64,000 nt of DNA from positions 289,725 to 353,724 of the forward strand of contig CANJPZ010000002.1 in the NCBI GenBank assembly GCA_947476325.1, given 5' to 3'. Below, in pieces: positions 50,139 to 59,359 of the stretch. The position numbers and the translations under genes were made by a program. The notes below the pieces were generated by a model. It was not told the DNA's origin. It did no database searches and saw only the letters and a list, made by a program, of their open reading frames with translations. The number at the start of each line of letters is the position of its first letter. Position 1 is the first letter of the stretch. The stretch comes from Caulobacteraceae bacterium. GTDB lineage: Bacteria; Pseudomonadota; Alphaproteobacteria; Caulobacterales; Caulobacteraceae.

Positions 50139-50789
50139 ATGCCCGATGTGATTCTGACCGGCGGAGCCGGACGGATCGAAGGCCGGTACAATCCCGGCAA
50201 GGCTTCCAACGCGCCTGTGGCCCTGATCTTGCCGCCTCACCCCAAGGCGGGCGGCAATATGGACTATCCCGTCGTGGCCCAGCTCTATCTGCTGTTCATG
50301 AAGCGCGGCTTTTCGACCCTGCGCTTCAACTTCCGCGGCGTCGGCCGCAGCCAGGGCGAATTCGACGCCGGCATCGGCGAGCTGTCCGACGCGGCCACGG
50401 CGCTCGACTGGCTGCAGGGCAACAACCCCACCGCCTCGCAGTGCTGGATCGCCGGCTATTCCTTCGGCGCCTATATCGGCATGCAGCTTTTGATGCGCCG
50501 TCCCGAGACCGATGGCTTCATCAGCGTCTCGCCGCCCGCCAACATGTACGACTTCTCGTTCCTGGCCCCCTGCCCGGCCTCTGGTCTGTTCCTGCACGGC
50601 ACCAACGATACGGTCACGCCGTCGGTGGAGGTTGACCGTGTGGTGGCCAAGCTGCGCACCCAGAAGGGCATCGTGATCGATTATGAACTGGTCGAGAACG
50701 CCACCCACTTCTGGGGCGGTCAGGTCGACGAAGTCGAGCGCCGTGTCGCGACCTATCTCGACAAGCGCCTGGAAGAAAACCCGGCCTAA
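50139..50789 (+). CDS. Alpha/beta hydrolase (DUF/CocE-like, suf-linked)
   Basis: A 216-residue serine hydrolase-like protein. The oxyanion-loop LPPHPKAGGNMDYPVV, GFSTLRFNFRGVGRSQGEF, the nucleophile elbow AGYSFGAYIGMQL (GYSFG, Ser near 111), Asp in GTNDTVTP and His in NATHFWGG give a complete catalytic triad. The substrate is unknown. The start at ATG 50139 follows a perfect GGAGG. It diverges from iscR, so it may share iron/oxidative control; homologues often lie beside alphaproteobacterial suf operons. Confidence 0.87.
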   Translation: MPDVILTGGAGRIEGRYNPGKASNAPVALILPPHPKAGGNMDYPVVAQLYLLFMKRGFSTLRFNFRGVGRSQGEFDAGIGELSDAATALDWLQGNNPTASQCWIAGYSFGAYIGMQLLMRRPETDGFISVSPPANMYDFSFLAPCPASGLFLHGTNDTVTPSVEVDRVVAKLRTQKGIVIDYELVENATHFWGGQVDEVERRVATYLDKRLEENPA

Positions 50790-50794
50790 TCCCC

Positions 50795-51904
50795 TCAGGG
50801 CTCGACGATCACCCCGCCGGTCATTGCCGAAGCGACACCGGTCGTCCCCGGGAAGCTGATTGGCAGGCCCTCGTGGCAACGCGCCGCCAGGTAGGCAAAG
50901 GCCTCGGCCTCGATGGAATCGCCCCGCCAGTTCATTTCCTCCGCCATGGCGAGGGGAACCCCGGCGCGGGCGCCGATCTCGCGCATCAGCACCGGATTGT
51001 GCCGCCCGCCGCCACAGGCGATCAGCCAGTGCGGCTTAACCGGCAAGGACTCGACCCCATAGGCCACAGCCTGGGCAGCGAAAGCGGTCAGGGTGGCGCA
51101 AGCCTCCTCAAGCGACAAATTGCGTACCGAATTTAAGGAAAACTCATATCGATCCAGCGACTTAGGTCCTGCAGTTAAGAAGTAGGGATGCGACAGCAAC
51201 AGGGCCAGAACCTCCTCGTCCACCTTGCCGGACCGAGCCAGTATCCCGTCACGGTCATAGCGCTGTCCCGTTCGGTCCTGCACCAACTGGTCGATCATGC
51301 CGTTGGCCGGGCCGGTATCGAAAGCCAGCAGGTCAGCCTCATCGCTGGTGACGAGGGTGACATTGCCTACCCCGCCGAGATTGAGCACGGCGACCGTCCG
51401 GTCGATACCCGAATGGCGCACCAGGGCCGCGTGATAGATCGGCGCCAGCGGCGCGCCTTGCCCGCCCGCCGCCACATCGGCGCTGCGGAAGTCGTGGGCG
51501 ACCGGCAAGCCCAGGCCCTTGGCCAGAAGGCTTGCATCGCCCAGTTGCACGGTGCGTCCCGGCGTATCACCCACCGGCCGCTCATGCAGAACCGTCTGGC
51601 CGTGAAAGCCGACCAGATCCAGGCTGCTGGCCTTGATTCCCGCCGCGTGCAGGAATTCCCGCGCCGCGGCCAGATGCTCTTGCGCGACCGCCCAGCTGGC
51701 GGCGGCGAACGACGACGGCCGCCGCGTCCCCCGCGCCCAGCTGCGCGCATCGTCCGTGGCGCGCTGGATCGCGCCCCGCGTCGGCTCCGACAGCTTGCTC
51801 TCGCCGACCGGACCAAAGGCGGTAATCTCGCGCCCGTCCGTCTCGAGCACCGCCATGTCGACAGCGTCGAGCGAGGTGCCGCTCATGAAACCCAGAACCT
51901 TCAT
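50795..51904 (-). CDS. anmK: Anhydro-N-acetylmuramic acid kinase
   Basis: AnmK phosphorylates and opens 1,6-anhydroMurNAc during peptidoglycan recycling. 369 residues, near-normal length. Family motifs: [17 protein letters not shown] with the ATP phosphate loop at the N-terminus, [49 protein letters not shown], and [15 protein letters not shown]. In the context of the murein lytic transglycosylase elsewhere in the window it indicates cell-wall recycling. It converges with the hydrolase gene. Confidence 0.95.
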   Translation of the reverse strand: MKVLGFMSGTSLDAVDMAVLETDGREITAFGPVGESKLSEPTRGAIQRATDDARSWARGTRRPSSFAAASWAVAQEHLAAAREFLHAAGIKASSLDLVGFHGQTVLHERPVGDTPGRTVQLGDASLLAKGLGLPVAHDFRSADVAAGGQGAPLAPIYHAALVRHSGIDRTVAVLNLGGVGNVTLVTSDEADLLAFDTGPANGMIDQLVQDRTGQRYDRDGILARSGKVDEEVLALLLSHPYFLTAGPKSLDRYEFSLNSVRNLSLEEACATLTAFAAQAVAYGVESLPVKPHWLIACGGGRHNPVLMREIGARAGVPLAMAEEMNWRGDSIEAEAFAYLAARCHEGLPISFPGTTGVASAMTGGVIVEP

Positions 51905-52092
51905 CGACGCTTGACTGCCACAGCCCCGCCAACGTAGCTAGCGGCCATGATCGCAACCTTGGCCCCTGCCCGGCTCTATTATTACCGCCCGCACCTTTAA
52001 GCGCGCGGCCGCGATCCCCTTGCCGCTTCCCCTGGCGGCAGATCAAATCCCTGGATGTTCTGCGGCCCTCATCTGCTAGAGAAGACCGCACC

Positions 52093-53346
52093 ATGACCAA
52101 GTTCAAATCCAGCTTCCTGCAAACCCTCCAGGCGCGCGGCTACATCCACCAGATCACCCATCCGGACGAACTGGATGCGGCGGCGGCCGGTGGTATCGTG
52201 CCGGCCTACATCGGGTTTGACGCGACCGCCTCGTCCCTGCACGTCGGGTCCCTGATCCAGATCATGATGCTGCGCCGCCTGCAGAAGGCCGGCCACAAGC
52301 CGATCGTGGTCATGGGCGGCGGCACCACCAAGGTGGGCGATCCGTCCGGCAAGGACGAAAGCCGCCAGCTGCTCGACGATGCCGCCATCCAACGCAACAT
52401 CGCCTCGATCCGCACGGTGTTCGAGAAATTCCTGGCCTTCGGAAGCGGCCCCACCGACGCGGTCATGGTCGACAACGACGAATGGCTGTCAAAGCTCGGC
52501 TACATCGATTTCCTGCGCGTCTATGGCGTGCACTTCACCATCAACCGCATGCTGGCCTTCGATTCCGTCAAGCTGCGGCTCGATCGCGAACAGCCCCTGA
52601 CCTTCATCGAATTCAACTACATGCTGATGCAGGCCGTCGATTTCCTGGAGTTGTCACGCCGCTACGGCTGCCTTCTGCAAATGGGCGGCTCGGACCAGTG
52701 GGGCAATATTCTCAACGGCGTCGAACTGATCCGTCGCGTCGACGCCAGGCCCGCGTTTGGCCTGACCACGCCCCTGCTCGCCACCTCGTCGGGCGCCAAG
52801 ATGGGCAAGACGGCCCAAGGCGCGGTCTGGCTCAACGCCGATATGCGCAGCCCCTATGACTACTGGCAGTTCTGGCGCAACACCGAGGACGGCGATGTCG
52901 GCCGCTTCCTGCGCCTGTTCACCGACCTGCCGCTCGACGAGATCGCCCGTCTCGAAGCTCTCGAAGGCGCCGGAATCAATGACGCCAAGAAGGTGCTGGC
53001 CGATGAGGCCACCACCATGCTGCATGGCGCAGACGCCGCCCGCACAGCGCGCGAGACCGCCGAAAAAGCCTTCGAACAGGGCGTGACTTCGGCCGATCTG
53101 CCGACTGTCGAGATCCACAAGGGCGAAATCGCCGCCGGTATGCCGCTGGCGACGCTTGCCATGCGCGCGGGACTGGCCACGTCTGGCGGCGAAGCGCGGC
53201 GCCTGGCGCAAGGTGGCGGTCTTAGGCTTAACGACGCCCAGGAAATGGACGGCGGCAAGATCATAACCCTGGCCGACATCGGTCCGGACGGCGTGTTCAA
53301 GCTGGCCGCCGGCCGCAAGAAGATCGTTCTGGTGAAGCCGGTCTAG
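52093..53346 (+). CDS. tyrS: Tyrosyl-tRNA synthetase
   Basis: Class I aminoacyl-tRNA synthetase, 417 residues, TyrRS type. The HIGH motif appears as HVGS (His50), KMSKS as KMGKT (236-240), and a C-terminal S4-like RNA-binding domain (about 355-417, [15 protein letters not shown]). DQWGNILNG is the usual substrate-pocket segment. It starts at ATG 52093 and is divergent from anmK with about 190 bp between; I saw no T-box or other leader there. Confidence 0.96.
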   Translation: MTKFKSSFLQTLQARGYIHQITHPDELDAAAAGGIVPAYIGFDATASSLHVGSLIQIMMLRRLQKAGHKPIVVMGGGTTKVGDPSGKDESRQLLDDAAIQRNIASIRTVFEKFLAFGSGPTDAVMVDNDEWLSKLGYIDFLRVYGVHFTINRMLAFDSVKLRLDREQPLTFIEFNYMLMQAVDFLELSRRYGCLLQMGGSDQWGNILNGVELIRRVDARPAFGLTTPLLATSSGAKMGKTAQGAVWLNADMRSPYDYWQFWRNTEDGDVGRFLRLFTDLPLDEIARLEALEGAGINDAKKVLADEATTMLHGADAARTARETAEKAFEQGVTSADLPTVEIHKGEIAAGMPLATLAMRAGLATSGGEARRLAQGGGLRLNDAQEMDGGKIITLADIGPDGVFKLAAGRKKIVLVKPV

Positions 53347-53348
53347 GC

Positions 53349-53870
53349 CTAGCCTGCCACGAACTTGATCGCCGCACCGTTGTTGCAGTAGCGCAAGCCG
53401 GTCGGGCGCGGGCCGTCCTGGAAGACGTGGCCCTGGTGGCCCAGGCAACGGGCGCAGTGGTATTCAGTGCGGTCTTCGCTGGCCAGCAGATGGTCGTCCT
53501 TCTGGCCGATATTGGCCTTGATGACGTCAAAGAACGACGGCCAGCCGGTGCCGGACTCAAACTTCCACTCCGACTTGAACAGCGGCAGGTCGCAGCCCAG
53601 GCATACGAACGTGCCCTTGCGGTGCTCGTTCAGCAGCGGGCTGGCGCCGGGCTGTTCGGTGTCTTCATGGCGCAGGACGGCATAGGACGGGCCGGGCAGT
53701 TTCTGGCGCCACTGGGCGTCGGTATATTTGCGGATCGGCGAGCTGGCAAAAGCCGCTTCACTGTTCGGCGCGGCGGCGGCGATGGCGACACGAGGCCCGC
53801 AGGCCGCCAGCCCGACAAGGGCTGCGCCACCCAACAGAACGGTGCGTCGATCAAATGCGGTCGGTTTCAT
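53349..53870 (-). CDS. msrB: Methionine (R)-sulfoxide reductase MsrB, exported as a Tat-type lipoprotein
   Basis: MsrB reduces methionine-R-sulfoxide in proteins. The enzyme domain (about 50-173) has both Zn-binding pairs (CLGC and CARC), SGTGWPSFF and the catalytic Cys162 in RYCNNGAAIKF. The N-terminus is unusual: twin Arg at 8-9 in FDRRTVLLGG, a hydrophobic stretch, then a lipobox LAAC with Cys24, which suggests Tat export and lipid anchoring in the envelope. The ATG at 53870 is 8 nt after AGGG; two other in-frame starts lie up to 24 nt upstream. It is convergent with tyrS. Confidence 0.9.
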   Translation of the reverse strand: MKPTAFDRRTVLLGGAALVGLAACGPRVAIAAAAPNSEAAFASSPIRKYTDAQWRQKLPGPSYAVLRHEDTEQPGASPLLNEHRKGTFVCLGCDLPLFKSEWKFESGTGWPSFFDVIKANIGQKDDHLLASEDRTEYHCARCLGHQGHVFQDGPRPTGLRYCNNGAAIKFVAG

Positions 53871-53944
53871 GCTCATGGCCCTAATTTTACGCACGGATTG
53901 CGGCGAAAGTTACGCGATGACGGCGGAAATTCAACCGTCGCTGT

Positions 53945-54886
53945 TTACAGCCCCGCCGCTTCGTCCAGACCCAGCATCAGGTTGAGGTTTTGCACTGCTG
54001 CCCCGGCCGCGCCCTTGCCAAGGTTGTCCAGTTGGGCGGTCAGCATGACCTGGTCCTCATTGCCGAACACGAACAGTCGCATGCGGTTGGTCCCGTTCAG
54101 AGCCTCGGGATCCAGGGTCTTCAAACCCGCCGCCTCTTCCAGGCTGGCCACCTCGACGAAGCGTTCTCCGGCATAGGCTTGCGCCAGGCAGGCGTGCAGG
54201 TCGCCCTTCTCGGGCCGGCCCGGCTGAGCCCACAGCTGCAGTGGTATATTGACCAGCATGCCTTGCGCGTAGCGGCCGACCGCCGGCGCAAACAGCGGTT
54301 TGTGGGCCAGCTTCGAATGGGCCGCGATCTCGGGTACGTGCTTATGCTCCAGGCCCATGGCGTAGAGGCGGTAGGGCGTTTCTACATAGGCCGCGCCCGC
54401 CTTGTCCTCGAACTCGGCGATCATGCTCTTGCCGCCGCCCGAATAGCCCGAAACCGCGTTGATGGTGATCGGCGCTTCGGCGCCCAGCAGGCCGTGCCGC
54501 ACCAGCGGCGCCAGCAGGGCGATAGAGCCCGTCGAATAGCAGCCGGGGTTGGACACCCGCCTGGAGGCGACAATCTCGTCCCGCTGGCCGGGCGCAAACT
54601 CGGGGAAGCCATAGGTCCAGCCCGGCGCGACGCGGTGGGCGGTCGACGGGTCGATCACCTTGACGTCCGGATTGGAGATCAGGCTCATCGCCTCACGCGC
54701 CGCATCGTCCGGCAGGCACAGGATCACGACGTCAGCGCTGTTCAGCAGGGCGGCCCGCGCGGCCGGATCCTTGCGCTTGTCCGGATCGATGGACACCAGG
54801 GTGATGTCGGCGCGCGGCGCCAGGCGCTCGCGGATCTGCAGACCCGTGGTGCCAGCTTCGCCATCGATGAATACCCGCGCGGTCAT
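53945..54886 (-). CDS. argC: N-acetyl-gamma-glutamyl-phosphate reductase (short type 2 form)
   Basis: Third step of arginine synthesis: NADPH-dependent reduction of N-acetylglutamyl phosphate. 313 residues, the shorter AGPR type 2. NAD(P)-binding [14 protein letters not shown] at the N-terminus, active-site Cys in [18 protein letters not shown], and the catalytic His in [10 protein letters not shown]. It stands alone, with rpsI and rplM the nearest same-strand genes upstream beyond a divergent glycosyltransferase; in Caulobacterales argC is often near rpsI, which fits. Confidence 0.93.
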   Translation of the reverse strand: MTARVFIDGEAGTTGLQIRERLAPRADITLVSIDPDKRKDPAARAALLNSADVVILCLPDDAAREAMSLISNPDVKVIDPSTAHRVAPGWTYGFPEFAPGQRDEIVASRRVSNPGCYSTGSIALLAPLVRHGLLGAEAPITINAVSGYSGGGKSMIAEFEDKAGAAYVETPYRLYAMGLEHKHVPEIAAHSKLAHKPLFAPAVGRYAQGMLVNIPLQLWAQPGRPEKGDLHACLAQAYAGERFVEVASLEEAAGLKTLDPEALNGTNRMRLFVFGNEDQVMLTAQLDNLGKGAAGAAVQNLNLMLGLDEAAGL

Positions 54887-54984
54887 GTTCGCCTTTCGTA
54901 GGATCAGAGGCGCGCGCTCTAGGGCTTTTGTCGTCCGGATGCAATTGTTCTGCTATCGCCTGATCAGGCATACTGGGCTGTCAA

Positions 54985-56109
54985 ATGGCGCTTTTGCACT
55001 CGATCTACCTGACCGGCGGACAAACGGACGCAGAAGGCCTGCCCTGGCGGATCGCCGCCAATATAGATGCCCTGAAGGCCCACCATCCGGATGTCGAACA
55101 CCGGCTGTTCGGCGATGAGTCCCTACGCGCTTTCATCGCCGCGAACTTCGATCGGGATGTGTTATCCGCGTACGAGCAGCTTGCGCCCTTGTCCTGCAAG
55201 GCGGATCTGGGCCGCTATTGTCTCTTGTTCAAGAATGGTGGCGTCTACGCCGACCTTGGCGTGCACGTCCACAAACCGATCGCTGACGTACACGCCATCA
55301 ACCGGCTTCACGTCTTCCGCGACGCCTTCAATCAGGCGCCATGGATTGTCAGCACCTCGCTGATCGCCGCGCCGCCGTCCGCCCCGATCTTCCAGCACTG
55401 TATCAAGGGTGTGATCGCCAACGTCCGGTCCGGCTGGTACGGATCCAATCCGCTCTGCCCAACCGGCCCCAATCTGTTCGGGCGCACCATCGCCGCCCTG
55501 CTGGAACCGAGGGATCTTGTCCTCGGCGAAACGGTGCGGATCAGCCGAGGCGGGAATTCATATGCCTATGTCGATTCCGCTGGCGACGTGATCGCCGTGA
55601 ACATCAAGGCCGGTTCCGGGTTGACGTCCCTGGGCGCGGAAAAGTCCGATAATTACAACACCCACTACGCCAATCGGACCCTGTACGGTGATCAGCTGCA
55701 CGAAGGTGTCCGCTGGAGCGCCGAAGACTATCGCAACAATGGCTGGTTCAGGACTGGCCAGGACGGTTTCGAGCCGGGCGATTGCATCTTCGGCCCCTAT
55801 GCCGATCTCCAGGCTGGCGACTATGAAGCGACCGTGATCCTGGGCGTTCAATCCGCCGATGCCATAGACCTCGCACATGACGTGGTGTCCCACGGCGGCA
55901 AGATTGTTGTCTCACCGCCTCTGCCCCTGCGTCTGAACGGCGGCTCGGGAAGCCAAGAGGTCCGGATTCCGTTTTCGATCGACCGGCCGCACCACGGCGT
56001 GGAGTTCAGGGTCACCTTCACCAGCCGGGCCAGGGCCGAGGTCCTTGGATCCAGACTGGTCCAGATCCTGGATGGCGAGCAACGAAAAGGCGCCCAGGCC
56101 GAAACCTGA
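54985..56109 (+). CDS. OCH1-like glycosyltransferase with altered DXD motif
   Basis: A 374-residue protein. Residues about 5-110 resemble sugar transferases of the DXD/OCH1 group: HSIYLTGG, SCKADLGRYCLLFKNGGVYADLG. In the family the last part reads GGxYxDxD; here it is Asp90-Leu91-Gly92, so the second Asp of the metal site is missing. The C-terminal part (about 260-365) is beta-rich (ADLQAGDYEATVILG) and looks like a separate carbohydrate-binding-type domain. No signal peptide is seen. It may use another acidic residue or be inactive. It stands alone on the plus strand; the 3' end is shared with the rpsI terminator. Confidence 0.72.
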   Translation: MALLHSIYLTGGQTDAEGLPWRIAANIDALKAHHPDVEHRLFGDESLRAFIAANFDRDVLSAYEQLAPLSCKADLGRYCLLFKNGGVYADLGVHVHKPIADVHAINRLHVFRDAFNQAPWIVSTSLIAAPPSAPIFQHCIKGVIANVRSGWYGSNPLCPTGPNLFGRTIAALLEPRDLVLGETVRISRGGNSYAYVDSAGDVIAVNIKAGSGLTSLGAEKSDNYNTHYANRTLYGDQLHEGVRWSAEDYRNNGWFRTGQDGFEPGDCIFGPYADLQAGDYEATVILGVQSADAIDLAHDVVSHGGKIVVSPPLPLRLNGGSGSQEVRIPFSIDRPHHGVEFRVTFTSRARAEVLGSRLVQILDGEQRKGAQAET

Positions 56110-56114
56110 GCGCC
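56081..56114 (-). terminator. Rho-independent terminator of rplM-rpsI
   Basis: On the minus strand a 10-bp stem with one G-U pair (56105-56114 with 56089-56098, 6-base loop) is followed by TTTTCGTT. It lies 26 bp after the rpsI stop and overlaps the last codons of the convergent glycosyltransferase gene. Confidence 0.75.
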
Positions 56115-56139
56115 CTGTTCGTCGATTGTATTTGAGCGC

Positions 56140-56622
56140 CTAGCGCTTCGAGAACTGGAAGGAGCGGCGCGCCTTGGCGCGGCCGTACTTCTTGCGTTCG
56201 ACCACGCGGCTGTCGCGCGTCAGGAAGCCGTGGGGCTTCAGGGCGGTGCGCAGGCCAGGCTCGTAATAGGTCAGGGCCTTGGAAATGCCGTGACGCACCG
56301 CGCCGGCCTGACCCGACAGGCCCGAGCCCTGGACGGCGACGACGACGTCGAACTGGCCTTGCCGGTCAGTGACCTGGAAGGGTTGGGCGATCATCATGCG
56401 CAGAACGGGACGGGCGAAATAGATTTCCTGATCGCGGCCATTGATGGTGATCACGCCCTTGCCCGGTTTGATCCAGACCTTGGCGATGGCGTTCTTGCGC
56501 TTGCCGGTCGCATAGGCGCGGCCCTGGGCGTCGATCTTGGGGGTAGCCGGCGCGATGGCGACGGCTGTGGGGTTCAGTTCGGCCAGAGCATCCATGCCGA
56601 GGTTTTGGGGCGCTTCGGACAT
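56140..56622 (-). CDS. rpsI: 30S ribosomal protein S9
   Basis: S9, 160 residues. The N-terminus is extended with an Ala/Pro-rich stretch (about 1-35) as in other alphaproteobacteria; the conserved core follows ([39 protein letters not shown], and the C-terminal [24 protein letters not shown] whose basic tail reaches the P-site). Two nt separate its start from the rplM stop, the standard L13-S9 operon. Confidence 0.98.
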   Translation of the reverse strand: MSEAPQNLGMDALAELNPTAVAIAPATPKIDAQGRAYATGKRKNAIAKVWIKPGKGVITINGRDQEIYFARPVLRMMIAQPFQVTDRQGQFDVVVAVQGSGLSGQAGAVRHGISKALTYYEPGLRTALKPHGFLTRDSRVVERKKYGRAKARRSFQFSKR

Positions 56623-56624
56623 GT

Positions 56625-57101
56625 CTATTGGCTCCGGGCGTTCTTGGCGTTCATCGACTTGAAATCGATGACTTCGGGGTTCTGGGCGGCGTGCGTGTGC
56701 TCGGGCCCCTTGAAGAGACGAAGGTGCGTCAGTTGGGTGCGCGCCAGAGGGCTTTCCTTGGGCATCATCCGCTCAACGGCCTTTTCGAGGATCCGCTCGG
56801 GGAAACGACCGTCCAGGATGAAGCCGGCCTTGCGCTCCTTTACCCCGCCCGGGAACCCGGTGTGGTGATAATAGACCTTCTGGTCGAGCTTGCGGCCGGT
56901 GAACTTCACCTTCTCGGCGTTGACGACGACGACATAGTCGCCGCAATCGACGTGCGGGGTGTAGGTCGGGGTGTGCTTTCCGCGCAGACGCATGGCGATG
57001 AAGCTGGCCAGGCGACCGACGACGACGCCTTCGGCGTCGATGACGATCCACTTGCGCTCGACATCCGCCGGCTTCAGCGAAGCGGTGGTGTGGGTGTTCA
57101 T
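56625..57101 (-). CDS. rplM: 50S ribosomal protein L13
   Basis: L13, 158 residues, an early assembly protein. Family features: [49 protein letters not shown] and RAVERM-type [21 protein letters not shown]. Translation begins at ATG 57101 behind GGAAGT. It has its own promoter immediately upstream and rpsI follows. Confidence 0.98.
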   Translation of the reverse strand: MNTHTTASLKPADVERKWIVIDAEGVVVGRLASFIAMRLRGKHTPTYTPHVDCGDYVVVVNAEKVKFTGRKLDQKVYYHHTGFPGGVKERKAGFILDGRFPERILEKAVERMMPKESPLARTQLTHLRLFKGPEHTHAAQNPEVIDFKSMNAKNARSQ

Positions 57102-57131
57102 GGTTTAACTTCCATTCGAAACAAGGGCGCG

Positions 57132-57160
57132 CTGATACAGGCGCAATTCACCCAAGTCAA
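57132..57160 (-). promoter_or_regulatory. Sigma-70-type promoter of rplM-rpsI
   Basis: On the minus strand TTGACT (complement of 57155-57160) and TATCAG (complement of 57132-57137) are separated by exactly 17 bp. Transcription would start about 20-25 bp upstream of the L13 ATG. A near-consensus pair at the right distance from a highly expressed operon. Confidence 0.7.
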
Positions 57161-57222
57161 TCGCGCAATCCATGCGCCAGGCCTTGAATTGCAAGCCTTT
57201 GCGCCATGCGGTAGCTGGATAC

Positions 57223-58254
57223 CTACAAACGGCGGGCGCGCCAGGAAAACCACACCGCCGTGCCCAGAAGCAGGGTCGCGACGATCTGATGGGTGATGCT
57301 GAGGCCCAGCGGCGCGATCATCACCAGGGTGGTGATTCCAAGAGCGACCTGAATCATCGCCAGGCCGCCCAGAACAAAAGCGCCGGTTCGCACCGTCGGC
57401 TGGATATGGCGCGCACCGGCCGCCGTGGCCATGAAGACGGCCATCAGGATAAAGATCAGATAGCCCATCAGCCGGTGGTGCAGCTGGACTGAGCCCGGGT
57501 TGTGCACAAGAGTTTGCCACAGTCCGCCTGCCCAGTAGTGCGGCGGCGTGATCTGGCCGGCCATTAGAGGCCAGTCGGTGAAGATCTTGCCCGCGTCATT
57601 GGCCGCGACCAGCGCGCCCAGCATGGCCTGGATGAAAATCAGAGCCGTAAGACCAAGACCGCCCCAGGCGAACGAGCCAGCGACATCGACCCTGCCCTTG
57701 CCGTTCTGGGCCTCCAGACCATTCCAGATCAGCAGGCTGAACAGGATCAGGGCCAGGCTCAGGTGAACCATCAGCCGCTCAGGCGCGACTGACACGCGCC
57801 CGGAAAGGCCGCTGTAGACCATCCACCAGCCCACCAGCCCCTGCAGCCCCCCCAGGAACAGCATGGCGACACAGCGCCAGATCAGCCGGCGCGGGATCAT
57901 CCGGCGCACCAGGAAGTAAATCAGCGGCACGGCATAGACCACGCCGACGAGGCGCCCCAGTTGCCGGTGCGACCACTCCCACCAATAGATCGAACGAAAC
58001 TCCACCAGCGTCATGTGCGGATTGAGCTCTGTGAACTGCGGGATTTTCTTGTAGCCGTCGAACGCACGGGACCAGTCGGCCTGCGATAGCGGCGGAAGCG
58101 CCCCGGATATCGGATTCCACTCTGTGATCGACAGGCCCGACTCGGTCAGGCGGGTGGCTCCACCGACCACGACCATGGCCATCACCATAAAGGCAGTCAG
58201 GAAAAGCCACAGGGCGACGGAAGACGAACGGTCGTCTTTGAGAAAGGAAGTCAT
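57223..58254 (-). CDS. ctaA: Heme A synthase (CtaA/Cox15)
   Basis: Inner-membrane enzyme that oxidises heme O to heme A for aa3-type cytochrome oxidase, 343 residues, 8 predicted helices. The conserved histidines that ligate heme lie in WEWSHRQLGRLVG (about 93), ERLMVHLSLA, VQLHHRLMGY and ITHQIVATLLL; GATRLTESGLSITEWNPI is the family signature. It belongs to the Cox15 form of alphaproteobacteria and mitochondria. It is read from ATG 58254; no other cytochrome oxidase gene lies in the window. Confidence 0.95.
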   Translation of the reverse strand: MTSFLKDDRSSSVALWLFLTAFMVMAMVVVGGATRLTESGLSITEWNPISGALPPLSQADWSRAFDGYKKIPQFTELNPHMTLVEFRSIYWWEWSHRQLGRLVGVVYAVPLIYFLVRRMIPRRLIWRCVAMLFLGGLQGLVGWWMVYSGLSGRVSVAPERLMVHLSLALILFSLLIWNGLEAQNGKGRVDVAGSFAWGGLGLTALIFIQAMLGALVAANDAGKIFTDWPLMAGQITPPHYWAGGLWQTLVHNPGSVQLHHRLMGYLIFILMAVFMATAAGARHIQPTVRTGAFVLGGLAMIQVALGITTLVMIAPLGLSITHQIVATLLLGTAVWFSWRARRL

Positions 58255-58387
58255 CGAGCCTGTGCGTTCCTGGCGCTTATGAAATTATTGGCGCCGAATT
58301 CATTGACGCAGCCTTGGCTTTGGAGGAACCGGACCTGCAAGAAAACGCACATTCCGGTGAACCGGGACAATCAGGACGGAGTCAGCC

Positions 58388-58582
58388 ATGCCACCCAGGG
58401 TCAAGAAAATCTTCGGCTCGCTGGCGATCTGCGTTTTCGTGCTCTTCTGGATGTTCCTGACCGTCAGCCTGTCGGGCTTTGTGCCGAAAAACGTCATTGC
58501 CGAGACGGGCTTTTACATCTTCATGGGACTGGCCTGGGCGTTTCCGCTGATGCCGGTGCTGAAGTGGATGGAAAAGACCTGA
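58388..58582 (+). CDS. DUF2842 small membrane protein
   Basis: A 64-residue protein of the DUF2842 family with two hydrophobic segments (SLAICVFVLFWMFLTVSL and FYIFMGLAWAFPLMPVL) and basic residues near both ends. Function unknown; the family is alphaproteobacterial. GGAG lies 7 nt before the ATG. It faces the 38-codon gene on the other strand, 3 nt apart. Confidence 0.85.
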   Translation: MPPRVKKIFGSLAICVFVLFWMFLTVSLSGFVPKNVIAETGFYIFMGLAWAFPLMPVLKWMEKT

Positions 58583-58585
58583 CCG

Positions 58586-58702
58586 CTATTGCGGGATGGT
58601 CCGTTCCGGCGGCGGCTCGACCGGCGCAACGGCCAAGCTGTAGCCCATGAACAGGGCCCATATGGCGCCCAGCACGATCAAGCCTCGCACGACCCATTTC
58701 AT
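58586..58702 (-). CDS. Small single-pass membrane protein (38 residues)
   Basis: A short frame: ATG at 58700-58702, AAGGAG 10 nt upstream, stop at 58586-58588. The product starts MKWVVRGLIVLGAIWALFMG (hydrophobic segment about 7-25) and ends in a Pro/Glu-rich polar tail (VAPVEPPPERTIPQ), so one membrane span with the tail probably in the periplasm. No homologue is recognised. It lies between DUF2842 and tRNA-Pro in a region without another gene on its strand. The good ribosome-binding site and coherent composition support it. Confidence 0.55.
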   Translation of the reverse strand: MKWVVRGLIVLGAIWALFMGYSLAVAPVEPPPERTIPQ

Positions 58703-58747
58703 TTCAGGCCGGCTCCTTGCTCATCGCGGCGGGAATTTTCCTCGGAA

Positions 58748-58824
<77 letters not shown>

Positions 58825-58923
58825 AATTCCGAGGAGCGCCCTTATAGGCAGGGCGTCCGGCAGCCGCAATCGACAAAAAGCCGCCCGTCGACTCTTAATC
58901 TTCACCGCAGGTCTCCGGGCCCG

Positions 58924-59355
58924 TCAGCCCAGCAGATTATCCAGCCGGGTCTTGGCCTGTTCCAGATCCGACAGCGCCGACAACAAGGCGTTTTGCGCCA
59001 TCGGCAATGCTGGCTTGACCGGCGCGGCTTCGAGGGCCGCTGGCGCGCGAGCGGGAGCGGGAGCAGGCTCCGGCACAGCGACCGGCAGATCGTCATCACT
59101 CAGCAGGCGCTTGAGGCCTTCTTCGCGGTGAAGGCGCTGAACGCCCTTGATAGTATAGCCTTCGTCATGCAGCAGCCGGCGCACGCCCTTCAGTATGGCG
59201 ACGTCCTGGGGCCGGTAGAACCGGCGCCCCCCGGCCCGTTTCATCGGGCGAATGAACGAGAACTTGCTTTCCCAGAAGCGCAGGACGTGTTGGGCGACAC
59301 CGAGTTCGTCGGCGGCCTCTGAAATCGTGCGAAAGGCTTCGGGTCCCTTCGCCAT
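58924..59355 (-). CDS. MerR-family transcriptional regulator
   Basis: A 143-residue regulator with an N-terminal MerR winged HTH (about 8-75: [51 protein letters not shown]), a Pro/Ala-rich linker (about 90-115) and a C-terminal helix for dimerisation. There is no metal-binding Cys cluster. It is downstream of ihfA by 4 nt, the standard alphaproteobacterial ihfA-MerR arrangement. Confidence 0.92.
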   Translation of the reverse strand: MAKGPEAFRTISEAADELGVAQHVLRFWESKFSFIRPMKRAGGRRFYRPQDVAILKGVRRLLHDEGYTIKGVQRLHREEGLKRLLSDDDLPVAVPEPAPAPARAPAALEAAPVKPALPMAQNALLSALSDLEQAKTRLDNLLG

Positions 59356-59359
59356 GGCC

